A DNA stretch of 49,953 bases, taken from assembly GCA_031414695.1 (NCBI GenBank), contig JANNWG010000063.1, forward strand, positions 1-49,953, in the 5' to 3' direction. The position numbers were made by a program, and so were the translations under genes. Position 1 is the stretch's first letter. The number at the start of each line of letters is the position of its first letter. The notes under the pieces were generated by a model. The model saw only the letters and a program-made list of their open reading frames with translations, did not search any database and was not told the origin of the DNA. Shown piece by piece: positions 27,068 through 36,371 of the stretch. Origin of the DNA: UKL13-2 sp031414695. GTDB lineage: Bacteria > Pseudomonadota > Gammaproteobacteria > Burkholderiales > Usitatibacteraceae.

Positions 27068-27724
27068 CTATTGTTTAGGTAATTCAACTGCGGTGCCATC
27101 CGCAGACTCGGTCTGACTCGCAGCGGGCGTTTCCACTGTGGCGTCCATCTTAATAATTTTTAAGCGATCACTACTTTTTACGCGGACTTGTGCGTTGATG
27201 TCCTGTGACTTTGCGCCACGCTTTTCACGCAGTGTTAGCGCAATCGCCGCAACCATGGCGATGACTAACACAACGGCGGATAACTCAAAGGGCAATATAT
27301 ATTCGGTGTAAAGCACGCGACCTAATTCTTTGGTGTTCGATACCGCTTGCGGCGCTGCAGGCATAGCGGTGGTTAAGCCCATGGCTTTACCGCTCAAGAG
27401 TATCGCCATCTCAGCCAACATCACTAAGCCGACCAATGCCGCTACAAATGCATTTTGTCGAAAGCCTTCTCGTAGCTTGTCAAAATTAATATCGAGCATC
27501 ATCACTACAAACAAAAACAACACCATCACTGCGCCGACATAAACGAGTATTAACGTGAGCGCTAAAAACTCCGCAAACAACAACATCCACAACCCCGCCG
27601 CCGTCACAAAACTCAACACCAAAAATAGCGCCGCGTAAATCGGATTACGCGACGTAATAACACCAATCGCGCCCGTAATGAGCACAAAAGAGAAAAGGTA
27701 AAACGTGAGTGAAAGAAAGGTCAT
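27068..27724 (-). CDS. nuoJ: NADH-quinone oxidoreductase subunit J
   Basis: Five-helix membrane subunit of complex I, 218 residues. It contains the pi-bulge helix region ILVYVGAVMVLFLFVVMMLDI, which takes part in coupling. After the last helix a hydrophilic tail of about 45 residues (GAKSQDINAQVRVKSSDRL onwards) ends in an acidic, Ala/Thr/Ser-rich stretch. The ATG is at 27724, 118 bp after nuoI. Confidence 0.95.
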   Translation of the reverse strand: MTFLSLTFYLFSFVLITGAIGVITSRNPIYAALFLVLSFVTAAGLWMLLFAEFLALTLILVYVGAVMVLFLFVVMMLDINFDKLREGFRQNAFVAALVGLVMLAEMAILLSGKAMGLTTAMPAAPQAVSNTKELGRVLYTEYILPFELSAVVLVIAMVAAIALTLREKRGAKSQDINAQVRVKSSDRLKIIKMDATVETPAASQTESADGTAVELPKQ

Positions 27725-27842
27725 TGTTAATTTATACGTTTGTTTTTGTTTTGTTGCGTAGACAGTTATGCATGTGAACGGTGAATTAGCATCAGAAATT
27801 TACCCATCTTGCATTGCCCATAATAATTTTCTTGTTCACTAT

Positions 27843-28334
27843 TCACCGATACTTAGCGTCATCGGCACGACGGCTCGCAATTTCAGCTTCATATTTGTCA
27901 CCGATGGCTAATAACATCGGCTTCGTGTAATAAAGATCACCGCGTTGTTCGCCGTGATATTCGAGTAAGTGGGTTTCGACAATCGAATCCACTGGACATG
28001 ACTCCTCACAAAAACCGCAGAAAATACATTTGGTCAAATCTATATCGTAGCGTGTGGTGCGGCGCGTGTTGTCCGCGCGCTGCTCAGTCTCAATCGTAAT
28101 CGCTAACGCCGGACAAACTGCCTCACACAGCTTGCAACCGATGCAGCGCTCCTCACCATTTGCATAGCGACGTAATGCATGAAGGCCGCGAAAGCGTGGG
28201 CTTTGCGGGGTTTTTTCTTCTGGAAATTGCACGGTAATTTTACGTTCGAACAAATGCCGCCCGGTGAGCCGCAATCCCTGAAGCAGTTCCGTTAGCAAAA
28301 AAGTATTGGCAATATCTTTGGCTCTATCCCACAT
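27843..28334 (-). CDS. nuoI: NADH-quinone oxidoreductase subunit I
   Basis: Peripheral-arm subunit that holds clusters N6a and N6b and passes electrons to NuoB. Two [4Fe-4S] motifs of the C-x2-C-x2-C-x3-C-P type are seen, CIGCKLCEAVCP and CIFCGFCEESCP. I chose the ATG at 28334 (MWDRAKDIAN), preceded by AGAGGAC, giving 163 residues as in related bacteria; an upstream TTG at 28358 would overlap nuoH and lacks a ribosome binding site. The N-terminal FLLTELLQGL is an amphipathic membrane anchor. Confidence 0.97.
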   Translation of the reverse strand: MWDRAKDIANTFLLTELLQGLRLTGRHLFERKITVQFPEEKTPQSPRFRGLHALRRYANGEERCIGCKLCEAVCPALAITIETEQRADNTRRTTRYDIDLTKCIFCGFCEESCPVDSIVETHLLEYHGEQRGDLYYTKPMLLAIGDKYEAEIASRRADDAKYR

Positions 28335-28347
28335 ATATTGTGTCCTC

Positions 28348-29445
28348 TTACTTTCCAAACCAAATTGAGAACGGCGCGATATTACGTATCGGCTCCATCA
28401 ACATTACACCTGTGACTACAATCCATACGATCGTGATTGGTATAAACACTTTCCAGCCCAAACGCATAATCTGGTCATAACGGTAGCGTGGAAAAGACGC
28501 ACGTATCCACAAGAAAATAAACATCAGCACGGCGAGCTTGGAAAAAAACCAGAGGATTGAGGCTTCGCCTAAGATTCCCCAAGAAGCAGGAAATGGCGAC
28601 AACCAGCCGCCCAAAAATAGCAGTGCAGAGATAACCGCAACCAGCAACATATTTGCGTATTCAGCCAAGAAAAATAGCGACCAGGTCATGCCAGAATATT
28701 CAACCAATGGGCCTGCAACGATTTCTGATTCCCCTTCGGCAACGTCAAACGGATGGCGATTGGTCTCCGCCACTCCCGCAATAAATTGGATAACAAATAA
28801 CGGAAAGAGCGGAATAAAAAACCACTCGAATAATCCATAAGCACCACTTTGCTTGGCGACAATCTCAGTCAAATTCAACGATTGCGCGGCCATGAGCCCG
28901 CCAACAATTGCAAAGCCCATTGCGATTTCATAGCTTACAACCTGTGCAGCAGAACGCATCGCACCAATAAAAGCATATTTAGAATTTGATGCCCAGCCAG
29001 CCAGCAGCACACCGTATACACCCATCGATGTCATTGCCAATACGACTAAGATGCCAGCGTCCGCTGCAGAAACAACCCATGTCGGCGAAAAAGGGATTAC
29101 CGCCCACACCGCCATAGCTGGCGCCACGGCGACTGCCGGCGCGATTAAAAATAACAATTTATTCGCGCCTGTTGGCACGATTTGCTCTTTGAGCAGCAGC
29201 TTAATCGCATCTGCAATCGGCTGAAGCAATCCGAAAGGACCAACGCGATTTGGTCCACGACGGACTTGAATCCAGCCTAACACCCAGCGCTCGACTAATT
29301 GGAAATACAAAACAAAAAAGATGACTGGCAGCATCACCATCAAAATCATGGTGACCGTCTTTGCCAAGTACCAAGCTGTGGGTCCAACTTCACTACCGAG
29401 CGTGGCAATGAATTGGGCGTTAAGTGTTTGAATGAGCGCGTCCAT
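28348..29445 (-). CDS. nuoH: NADH-quinone oxidoreductase subunit H
   Basis: Membrane subunit that forms part of the quinone-binding site and connects the arms, 365 residues. It contains the highly conserved QVRRGPNRVGPFGLLQPIADA, AETNRHPFDVAEGESEIVAG with its charged loop, and FLWIRASFPRYRYDQIM. It lies between nuoG and nuoI with 2 bp to nuoG; the chosen nuoI start is 13 bp beyond its stop. Confidence 0.97.
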   Translation of the reverse strand: MDALIQTLNAQFIATLGSEVGPTAWYLAKTVTMILMVMLPVIFFVLYFQLVERWVLGWIQVRRGPNRVGPFGLLQPIADAIKLLLKEQIVPTGANKLLFLIAPAVAVAPAMAVWAVIPFSPTWVVSAADAGILVVLAMTSMGVYGVLLAGWASNSKYAFIGAMRSAAQVVSYEIAMGFAIVGGLMAAQSLNLTEIVAKQSGAYGLFEWFFIPLFPLFVIQFIAGVAETNRHPFDVAEGESEIVAGPLVEYSGMTWSLFFLAEYANMLLVAVISALLFLGGWLSPFPASWGILGEASILWFFSKLAVLMFIFLWIRASFPRYRYDQIMRLGWKVFIPITIVWIVVTGVMLMEPIRNIAPFSIWFGK

Positions 29446-29447
29446 TG

Positions 29448-31613
29448 TTACTCTGCGGCCTCAGCCATTGGCATAGTTGAACGTGATTTTTTTGCGTCCG
29501 CTGTCATCTGTAAGCTTGGCGCGCGACGTGTAATGCTATCCACATCATAAATACCAACCTCGTCCACGCTTTCTTCCGCTGTCGTTATGTTGCCCAAATC
29601 AACTTTAATGCTGCTTACCAAGTTATTTAACTTAGTGGCAACAAACGCATTTAAGTCAGGCGCAACTTCGTGCCTTACCGCCTCGATACTTTCTTGTTCG
29701 AATCCTTTCACGCCAAGTAAATTCGCTAACACGCGAATCACTTTCCAAGCAGGACGGGCATTGCCAAGCGGCTTGACGACGCCGTTAAATGATTGGGCGC
29801 GGCCCTCCATATTGACGAACGTGCCAGCAGTTTCCGTGAAAGGTGCTATCGGTAATATTACATTTGCATATTGCAAGGCAACGTCATTTTTAAACATTGC
29901 CATCGACACCACAAAATCTGCTGCCATCAATGCGCTAGTGGTATTTGGATTGCTGCAATCCGCTTCTGGCTCAACATTTAGGAGCACATAAGATTTACGC
30001 GGGTTATTAACCATGCCTTGTGCACACATACCACTTGCATCTGGCGATGCACCAACGACTGCAGCACCAACGCTATTAGCCGCTTGTGCAAATTGACCAA
30101 GCGTGCCGCCCGTTAGGCGTGCAATCTCTTGCGCGAGCGCGTGCAGTGCAGCAGCACGCGGATGCTGCTGCGCATAGTGCCCGAGGAAGACAGCCGTCTT
30201 TTCTTTTTCCGCCAAATTTTTTGCAATTGCACGTGCTCCGTCAGTAATGACAACGTTAGCAATCGCAGTGGTGATTTCAGTTGACAGCGATGCGCCCTTG
30301 ATTTCAGCAAGCGCTTTGACAATTGCCGCTAATGCCGCTGGCAATGCTGATGGCTTTACAATTGCTTTATTAGCAACGCGCATGAGCAAGTCGTTATCTG
30401 ACACGTGCAATACATTTAATTGCATGCCGCGTTTGGTTGCATCGCGAAAACGTGTTGATAGCAACGGCTGCTCCTTACGCAAAGTGGAGCCGATCAGTAA
30501 TACGCTCTGCAGCCCAGCAATATCAGTCAACGGCATACCTAGCCAAGGCGCGCCTGCCAACTTGCCGTCTGCGCTGGTGTCTAGCTGCCGCAGCCGCGTA
30601 TCAATATTATTGCTACCAAGACCACGCGTGAGCTTATTAAGCAAATACAGTTCTTCGAGCGTCGCGGTCGGTGACGCGAGTACACCAAGCATGTCAGGTT
30701 TGTTGGCTTTCAAACCATCTGCCACCGCTTGCAATGCCTCTTGCCAATCGACTTCCAACCACTTGCTGTCACGCTTAACCATCGGCTGAGTCAGCCGATC
30801 ATCTGAATTTAGTGCTTCATATGAAAAACGATCTCGGTCAGAAATCCAGCATTCGTTAATTGCCTCATTTTCAAGCGGCAGTATACGCATGACGCGATCT
30901 TGCTTTACTTGCACAATAATATTTGAGCCCAAGCCATCATGCGGCGCAATCGATTTACGACGCGACAATTCCCATGTGCGGGCAGAATAACGAAATGGTT
31001 TGGAGGTTAATGCGCCAACTGGACAAAGATCAATCATGTTGCCGGATAATTCAGAGTCGACGGATTGGCCCACAAACGAGACAATTTCAGCATGTTCGCC
31101 ACGACCCGCCATCCCGAGTTCCATTACACCAGCAATTTCTTGACCAAAGCGAACGCAGCGGGTGCAGTGTATGCAGCGCGACATTTCTTGCATAGATACC
31201 AAGGGGCCAATGTCTTTATGAAATACGACCCGCTTTTCTTCTTGATAACGTGATGCACTGCCGCCATAGCCCACCGCTAAATCCTGCAATTGACACTCAC
31301 CACCTTGATCGCAAATTGGGCAATCAAGCGGGTGGTTGATCAGCAAAAATTCCATCACTCCTTTTTGCGCAGCCTTCGCATAATCCGATGCGGTTTGTAC
31401 AATCATTCCTTCAGTAGCAGGCGTTGCACACGCTGGCAATGGCTTCGGCGCTTTTTCAACTTGCACTAGACACATACGGCAATTGGCCGCGATGGACAAT
31501 TTTTTGTGGTAACAAAAATGCGGTACAAACACGCCCAGCTTACTCGCCGCTTCCATGACGGTTGCACCGTTTTCAACCTCAACATCTTTGCCATCAATTT
31601 TTAGCTTAATCAT
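29448..31613 (-). CDS. nuoG: NADH-quinone oxidoreductase subunit G
   Basis: The 721-residue peripheral subunit carrying several Fe-S clusters. It starts with a plant-type ferredoxin domain (HFCYHKKLSIAANCRMCLVQ), then the His-coordinated cluster region CPICDQGGECQLQDLAVGYG, and RCIHCTRCVRFGQEIAG. The rest is a degenerate molybdopterin-oxidoreductase-like domain without a cofactor. It is somewhat short for the family (often about 770 in related bacteria), but it has an intact C-terminus. Confidence 0.95.
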   Translation of the reverse strand: MIKLKIDGKDVEVENGATVMEAASKLGVFVPHFCYHKKLSIAANCRMCLVQVEKAPKPLPACATPATEGMIVQTASDYAKAAQKGVMEFLLINHPLDCPICDQGGECQLQDLAVGYGGSASRYQEEKRVVFHKDIGPLVSMQEMSRCIHCTRCVRFGQEIAGVMELGMAGRGEHAEIVSFVGQSVDSELSGNMIDLCPVGALTSKPFRYSARTWELSRRKSIAPHDGLGSNIIVQVKQDRVMRILPLENEAINECWISDRDRFSYEALNSDDRLTQPMVKRDSKWLEVDWQEALQAVADGLKANKPDMLGVLASPTATLEELYLLNKLTRGLGSNNIDTRLRQLDTSADGKLAGAPWLGMPLTDIAGLQSVLLIGSTLRKEQPLLSTRFRDATKRGMQLNVLHVSDNDLLMRVANKAIVKPSALPAALAAIVKALAEIKGASLSTEITTAIANVVITDGARAIAKNLAEKEKTAVFLGHYAQQHPRAAALHALAQEIARLTGGTLGQFAQAANSVGAAVVGASPDASGMCAQGMVNNPRKSYVLLNVEPEADCSNPNTTSALMAADFVVSMAMFKNDVALQYANVILPIAPFTETAGTFVNMEGRAQSFNGVVKPLGNARPAWKVIRVLANLLGVKGFEQESIEAVRHEVAPDLNAFVATKLNNLVSSIKVDLGNITTAEESVDEVGIYDVDSITRRAPSLQMTADAKKSRSTMPMAEAAE

Positions 31614-31617
31614 GTTT

Positions 31618-32952
31618 TTACTCTGCCGCCATTGCTAATTCAACCTGAGGTGTAGAGTAGCCGCCTGCTGACACCATGCAGCGCTTATGCTTAATATGAA
31701 ACTCAAATTCTTCACGATAATTTTTAACGAACGCGCGCACCGGCATCGCCGCTGCATCGCCTAACGCACAAATAGTGCGGCCTTGAATTTGATCGCTTAG
31801 GTTGAGCAATAAATCGATGTCTTCCATGCGACCTTGACCATGCTCAATACGGTTGATAATACGATACAGCCAGCCAGTACCTTCGCGGCAAGGCGTACAT
31901 TGCCCACAGGATTCTTCATAGTAAAAATAAGCCAGGCGCTCAGCCGCTTTGACCATGCAGGTATCTTCGTCCATCACAATCACCGCACCAGAGCCCAAGT
32001 ACGAGCCATTTTTTTGTATGGTGTCGTAATCCATATCAAGCGTCATCATGATATCGCCCTTAATGATGGGCATCGACGAGCCGCCAGGAATAACGCCTTT
32101 AATTTTTTTACCACCGCGCATGCCGCCCGCCATTTCTAGCAATTTTGCGAACGGCGTGCCAAGCTTAATTTCATAATTTCCTGGTCTATTGACATGACCC
32201 GAAATTGAAAATATTTTTGTGCCGCCATTATTCGGCTTGCCCAAATTTAAGAACCATTCCCCACCATTACGAATAATGTCTGGTACGGCAGCAAAGGTTT
32301 CGGTATTGTTAATGGTCGTCGGCTTGCCGTACAAACCAAACGAAGCAGGGAAAGGTGGCTTGAAACGTGGCTGGCCTTTTTTGCCTTCGAGTGACTCAAG
32401 CAGCGCTGTCTCCTCGCCACAAATGTAGGCACCATAACCATGATGCGCGTGCAGCTCAAATGAAAAATCAGAGCCCAAAATATTTTTGCCTAGATAGCCC
32501 GCAGCACGCGCTTGATCAAGCGCCTCTTCAAACCGCGCGTAATCGGCCCAAATCTCACCGTGTATATAGTTATAACCGACAGGTATACCCATCGCGTAGG
32601 CGGCAATGATCATGCCCTCAATTAATGCATGTGGGTTGTAGCGAATAATGTCGCGATCTTTGAAAGTGCCAGGCTCGCCTTCGTCCGAATTGCAGACCAA
32701 ATATTTTGGACCAGGGAAAGCGCGCGGCATAAAGCTCCACTTGAGCCCAGTCGGAAAACCCGCGCCGCCACGACCACGCAATGCCGATTTTTTAACTTCC
32801 GCGATAACATCTTCAGGCTTCAAATTTTCATTGATTATTTTTTTAATTGCTTGATAGCCATCTCTCGCTTCGTAATCACTTATGCCCCAGTTGTGTCCAG
32901 TAATGCCCTTCATGATGACCGCATCCGGTCCGTAATTAATCAGTGCGCTCAT
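31618..32952 (-). CDS. nuoF: NADH-quinone oxidoreductase subunit F
   Basis: The 444-residue NADH- and FMN-binding subunit with cluster N3. The NADH site GRGGAGFPTGLKW and the FMN region (YLVCNSDEGEPGTFKDRDI) are near the N-terminus, and the cluster motif ESCGQCTPCREG is present, with the fourth Cys in GRTICALGD. Its ATG overlaps the nuoE stop (ATGA), so the two are translationally coupled. Confidence 0.97.
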   Translation of the reverse strand: MSALINYGPDAVIMKGITGHNWGISDYEARDGYQAIKKIINENLKPEDVIAEVKKSALRGRGGAGFPTGLKWSFMPRAFPGPKYLVCNSDEGEPGTFKDRDIIRYNPHALIEGMIIAAYAMGIPVGYNYIHGEIWADYARFEEALDQARAAGYLGKNILGSDFSFELHAHHGYGAYICGEETALLESLEGKKGQPRFKPPFPASFGLYGKPTTINNTETFAAVPDIIRNGGEWFLNLGKPNNGGTKIFSISGHVNRPGNYEIKLGTPFAKLLEMAGGMRGGKKIKGVIPGGSSMPIIKGDIMMTLDMDYDTIQKNGSYLGSGAVIVMDEDTCMVKAAERLAYFYYEESCGQCTPCREGTGWLYRIINRIEHGQGRMEDIDLLLNLSDQIQGRTICALGDAAAMPVRAFVKNYREEFEFHIKHKRCMVSAGGYSTPQVELAMAAE

Positions 32953-33425
32953 GAGGATAACTCCGCAACTAATTGATCAAGCTTATCATGCGACATAAAG
33001 CTGCACATCCGTTTATTGTTTACAGTCATCACGGGCGCATCGCCGCATGCACCCATGCATTCGCCCTCAACTAAGGTGAACTTACCGTCTTTGGTCATTT
33101 CTTTCCAACCTACGCCGAGTTTGGACTGCAAATACTCCGCTGCTGCCACACCGCCCGATAACGCACATGGTAAGTTGGTACACACGGTAATTTTGTGTTG
33201 ACCCATTGGCTTTAAGTTGTACATGTTGTAAAACGACGCCACCTCATAAACCGCTATCGGCGTCATGCCAAGATAGCCAGCGACGTCATCAATCGATTCG
33301 TTCGATAACCACGCGCGCTCATCTTGCACAATAGCAAGTGCTGCCATCACCGCGGACTGACGTTGATCGGCTGGATATTTTGCGATCTCGCGATCAATCA
33401 ATTTTTTACATACGTCGGACAGCAC
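32949..33425 (-). CDS. nuoE: NADH-quinone oxidoreductase subunit E
   Basis: Thioredoxin-like [2Fe-2S] subunit of the NADH-dehydrogenase module, 158 residues. The cluster ligands are in CTNLPC and GECMGACGDAP. The start is GTG at 33425, with AAGGTGAG upstream lying in the end of the cupin gene, 2 bp from its stop. This position means that translation of nuoE depends on the cupin frame. Confidence 0.96.
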   Translation of the reverse strand: MLSDVCKKLIDREIAKYPADQRQSAVMAALAIVQDERAWLSNESIDDVAGYLGMTPIAVYEVASFYNMYNLKPMGQHKITVCTNLPCALSGGVAAAEYLQSKLGVGWKEMTKDGKFTLVEGECMGACGDAPVMTVNNKRMCSFMSHDKLDQLVAELSS

Positions 33426-33427
33426 AG

Positions 33428-33913
33428 TTACTCACCTTTCCAATAATCAACATTCGAACTCAACTCAGTCATATGTCTAAATCGCTGCTCACCCATGCCG
33501 TACGCGCCAACTTTTTGTGAATCAGGGTACTCACAGACTTCAGCGGGCATCATAGTGCTGACTGAAATATAGGCAAGCTCATTTTCTGAGTCGTTCACAA
33601 TCTGATGCGCCGATTCAGCACCACCGGTGGGGCAACAAATGAAATCACCTGCCGATATTTTGCGTGTTTCATCACCATAGCGAAGCGTGCCTGTGCCTTT
33701 AACGATAAAGAACATCTCTTCTTCTGCTCGGTGGCTATGAAACGGACATGAAATTTTGCCCGCAGGCACGACATCATACGAGTAGCCTAGCTCTTTTGCG
33801 CCGATCATGGGCCCTATACGAGCAAAACGCCCTGCAAACTTTTGTCCTTGCTCAAAAGACTCGAGCTTAAGGTCATTGACGTTAATTACACGACTGTTGA
33901 TTACACTCATCAT
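33428..33913 (-). CDS. Cupin-domain protein embedded in the nuo operon
   Basis: A 161-residue single-domain cupin inserted between nuoD and nuoE. Motif 1 is present in the FHSHRAEEEMFFIVKGTGTLRYGD segment (H-x-H-x-x-x-E-E-x-x), and motif 2 includes GDFICCPTGGAESAHQIVND with the metal-binding His. The metal site (two His, Glu, His) looks complete, so it could bind a metal and act as a small-molecule enzyme or sensor. The gene starts 2 bp after the nuoD stop and ends 2 bp before nuoE. No standard complex I subunit is a cupin. Function is unknown; the ATGs at 33913 and 33910 are alternative starts. Confidence 0.9.
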   Translation of the reverse strand: MMSVINSRVINVNDLKLESFEQGQKFAGRFARIGPMIGAKELGYSYDVVPAGKISCPFHSHRAEEEMFFIVKGTGTLRYGDETRKISAGDFICCPTGGAESAHQIVNDSENELAYISVSTMMPAEVCEYPDSQKVGAYGMGEQRFRHMTELSSNVDYWKGE

Positions 33914-33915
33914 GT

Positions 33916-35169
33916 TTACCGATCGATCTCGCCAAACACAATATCTTGTGTACCGATGATGGTGACCACGTCAGCAATCATGTGCCCACGTGACATTTCA
34001 TCGAGCGCTGCTAAATGCGGAAAGCCCGGCGCTCGTATTTTTAAGCGATACGGTTTATTGGCGCCATCCGACATTAAATAAATACCAAATTCGCCTTTAG
34101 GATGCTCGACTGCAGCGTATGCTTCGCTAGGCGGCACATGAAAACCTTCCGTGAAGAGTTTGAAGTGATGAATTAACTCTTCCATATTAGTTTTCATATT
34201 TTCGCGCGATGGCGGCGCAACTTTATGATCCGTTGAAATCACAGGCCCTGGATTTTTACGCAGCCAGTCAACGCACTGCTTGATAATTTTATTTGACTCG
34301 CGGAATTCTTGAATACGCACTAAGTAGCGATCGTAAGAGTCGCCATTGGTGCCAATCGGAATATCGAAATCCATACGATCATAAACTTCATAGGGCTGCT
34401 TTTTACGCAAGTCCCAGGCGATGCCAGAGCCACGCAACATTGGGCCAGTAAAGCCAAGTTGCAGCGCGCGTTCAGGTGTAACGATGCCGATGTCAACCAA
34501 GCGTTGCTTCCAAATACGGTTATCCGTCAACAAAGTTTCATATTCATCAACATATTTCGGGAAACGATTTGTAAAGTCTTCAATGAAATCAAGCATCGAA
34601 CCTTGACGATTTTCATTGAGCTTTTTCATCGCATCGGCGTTCTTGCCTTTAATCGCACTGTACTTCGGCATACGATCCGGCAAATCACGATAGACGCCGC
34701 CAGGCCGGTAATAGGCAGCGTGCATACGCGCACCAGATACTGCTTCGTAGCAGTCCATCAAATCTTCACGTTCACGAAACGCGTATAAAAATACTGTCAT
34801 CGCGCCTACGTCTAGCGCGTGTGCGCCGAGCCACAAAAGATGATTTAGGATGCGCGTAATTTCATCAAACATCACGCGAATGTATTGCGCGCGTAGTGGC
34901 ACATCGACATCGAGCAATTTCTCAATTGCCATCACGTAAGCGTGCTCATTGACCATCATTGATACATAGTCAAGTCGATCCATGTAGGGTACGTTTTGAA
35001 TATAGGTGCGGGTCTCGGCTAACTTTTCAGTTGCGCGATGTAGCAGGCCAATATGCGGATCAGCACGCTGTACAACCTCGCCATCAAGCTCCAGCACCAA
35101 GCGCAATACGCCATGCGCTGCAGGATGCTGCGGGCCGAAATTCATGGTGTAATTTTTAATCTCACTCAT
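33916..35169 (-). CDS. nuoD: NADH-quinone oxidoreductase subunit D
   Basis: The 417-residue 49-kDa-type subunit, which shares the quinone site with NuoB. It begins with NFGPQHPAAHGVLRLVLELDGE, containing the conserved His pair, and carries PHIGLLHRATEKLAE, YVSMMVNEHAY and RARGMRxGG-like regions. The C-terminus ends in DIVFGEIDR. It overlaps nuoC by 4 nt (ATGA). Confidence 0.97.
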   Translation of the reverse strand: MSEIKNYTMNFGPQHPAAHGVLRLVLELDGEVVQRADPHIGLLHRATEKLAETRTYIQNVPYMDRLDYVSMMVNEHAYVMAIEKLLDVDVPLRAQYIRVMFDEITRILNHLLWLGAHALDVGAMTVFLYAFREREDLMDCYEAVSGARMHAAYYRPGGVYRDLPDRMPKYSAIKGKNADAMKKLNENRQGSMLDFIEDFTNRFPKYVDEYETLLTDNRIWKQRLVDIGIVTPERALQLGFTGPMLRGSGIAWDLRKKQPYEVYDRMDFDIPIGTNGDSYDRYLVRIQEFRESNKIIKQCVDWLRKNPGPVISTDHKVAPPSRENMKTNMEELIHHFKLFTEGFHVPPSEAYAAVEHPKGEFGIYLMSDGANKPYRLKIRAPGFPHLAALDEMSRGHMIADVVTIIGTQDIVFGEIDR

Positions 35170-35783
35170 GACTTTGCACCTTGATTTAATCCACTCGCGT
35201 AGGTTTCTTCGCGAATCACACGTGGCACAATTTCGCGTGGCTCGATGGTCACAGGCTGATAAATCACGCGCTTTTGCGCGGCGTCATAACGCATTTCAAC
35301 GGTGCCCGATACTGGAAAATCTTTGCGGAACGGATGGCCGACAAAACCATAGTCAGTCAATAAGCGGCGTAAATCAGGATGCCCAGTGAATATAATTCCG
35401 TACAAATCAAACGCTTCGCGTTCGTACCAATTCGCCACATTCCAAACAGGAATAAGCGACTCAACAATGGGCAGATCATCGTTGGCACAAAAGCAACGCA
35501 GCCTTACGCGATGATTATGGCTAATGGAGAGTAATTGCGATGTCACCGCATAGCGCAGCCCATTCCACGCGCCGTTGCCCCAATCGGCATAATCCACACC
35601 AGAGAGATCAATGAGCTGTGCAAAGTCGAGCGTTTTATCGTCACGCAAAATCATTGCTGCTGCGATGTAATCAGCATGGCCGACTTCAATAATGACTTGC
35701 TCATGATCAACAATTAACGCCTTGAGCTTGTCCCCAAGCGCTAGGGTTAATGCCGATTGCAAGGCAACGAGTTTCGCTGACAT
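35166..35783 (-). CDS. nuoC: NADH-quinone oxidoreductase subunit C
   Basis: The 205-residue 30-kDa-type peripheral subunit. Family signature NWYEREAFDLYGIIFTGHPDLRRLLTDYGFVGHPFRKDFP is complete. The gene is separate from nuoD (not fused as in enterobacteria), which is the usual betaproteobacterial state. It starts 4 bp after nuoB ends. Confidence 0.97.
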   Translation of the reverse strand: MSAKLVALQSALTLALGDKLKALIVDHEQVIIEVGHADYIAAAMILRDDKTLDFAQLIDLSGVDYADWGNGAWNGLRYAVTSQLLSISHNHRVRLRCFCANDDLPIVESLIPVWNVANWYEREAFDLYGIIFTGHPDLRRLLTDYGFVGHPFRKDFPVSGTVEMRYDAAQKRVIYQPVTIEPREIVPRVIREETYASGLNQGAKS

Positions 35784-35787
35784 ACGA

Positions 35788-36267
35788 CTATGCCCTCACA
35801 ATCGTGTTATTGCGCTTGATTTTATTTTGTAGCTGAATCAATCCGTACAAAAGCGCTTCAGCCGTCGGCGGACAACCAGGTACATAAATATCGACCGGCA
35901 CAATACGGTCACAGCCGCGTACCACTGAATATGAATAATGATAATAGCCGCCGCCATTGGCGCAGGAACCCATCGAAATCACCCAACGCGGCTCCGACAT
36001 TTGGTCATAGACTTTTCTCAAGGCGGGTGCCATTTTGTTACAAAGCGTGCCTGCTACAATCATCACATCTGATTGGCGTGGGCTGGGACGAAACACAATA
36101 CCAAAACGATCCAAATCATAGCGCGACGCGCCTGCGTGCATCATCTCCACCGCGCAACAAGCCAGGCCAAACGTCATCGGCCACATCGAGCCAGTACGCG
36201 CCCAATTGAGCAACGTGTCAACTGACGTCGTCACAAACCCTTGATTCGATACTCCGCCTTCAGGCAT
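35788..36267 (-). CDS. nuoB: NADH-quinone oxidoreductase subunit B
   Basis: The subunit that carries the terminal cluster N2. The tandem cysteines in FGLACCAVEMMHAG and the other ligands in SCANGGGYYHYSY and YVPGCPPTAEA are present. I chose ATG 36267 (MPEGGVSNQGF) because GGAG precedes it by 7 nt, giving 159 residues; a GTG at 36279 lengthens it by four residues. About 100 bp separates it from nuoA, containing two hairpins. Confidence 0.96.
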   Translation of the reverse strand: MPEGGVSNQGFVTTSVDTLLNWARTGSMWPMTFGLACCAVEMMHAGASRYDLDRFGIVFRPSPRQSDVMIVAGTLCNKMAPALRKVYDQMSEPRWVISMGSCANGGGYYHYSYSVVRGCDRIVPVDIYVPGCPPTAEALLYGLIQLQNKIKRNNTIVRA

Positions 36268-36320
36268 TTGATTCTCCACATGGTTTTACTTTGCTAGGCA
36301 TCCGGCTCAGCTGGTGACTA

Positions 36321-36361
36321 GCTCTAACTAGAGCAGCGAAAAGTAGGTGTTCACTTTTCGC
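36321..36361 (-). promoter_or_regulatory. Paired hairpins between nuoA and nuoB
   Basis: Two adjacent inverted repeats: GCTCTA/TAGAGC at 36321-36334 and GCGAAAAGT/ACTTTTCGC at 36336-36361 (8-nt loop). Neither is followed by a T-run, so they are more likely an RNA processing or stability element than a terminator. Confidence 0.45.
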
Positions 36362-36371
36362 TAAACATTTT

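Noticed and set aside
30247..30789. 180-codon plus-strand frame inside nuoG
   Set aside because: It is antisense to an intact nuoG and its residues follow the complement of the nuoG codons; no independent signals.
29448..31613. nuoG as a second functional molybdenum enzyme
   Set aside because: The molybdopterin-like domain in NuoG is a known non-catalytic relic, and the context is a complete nuo operon.
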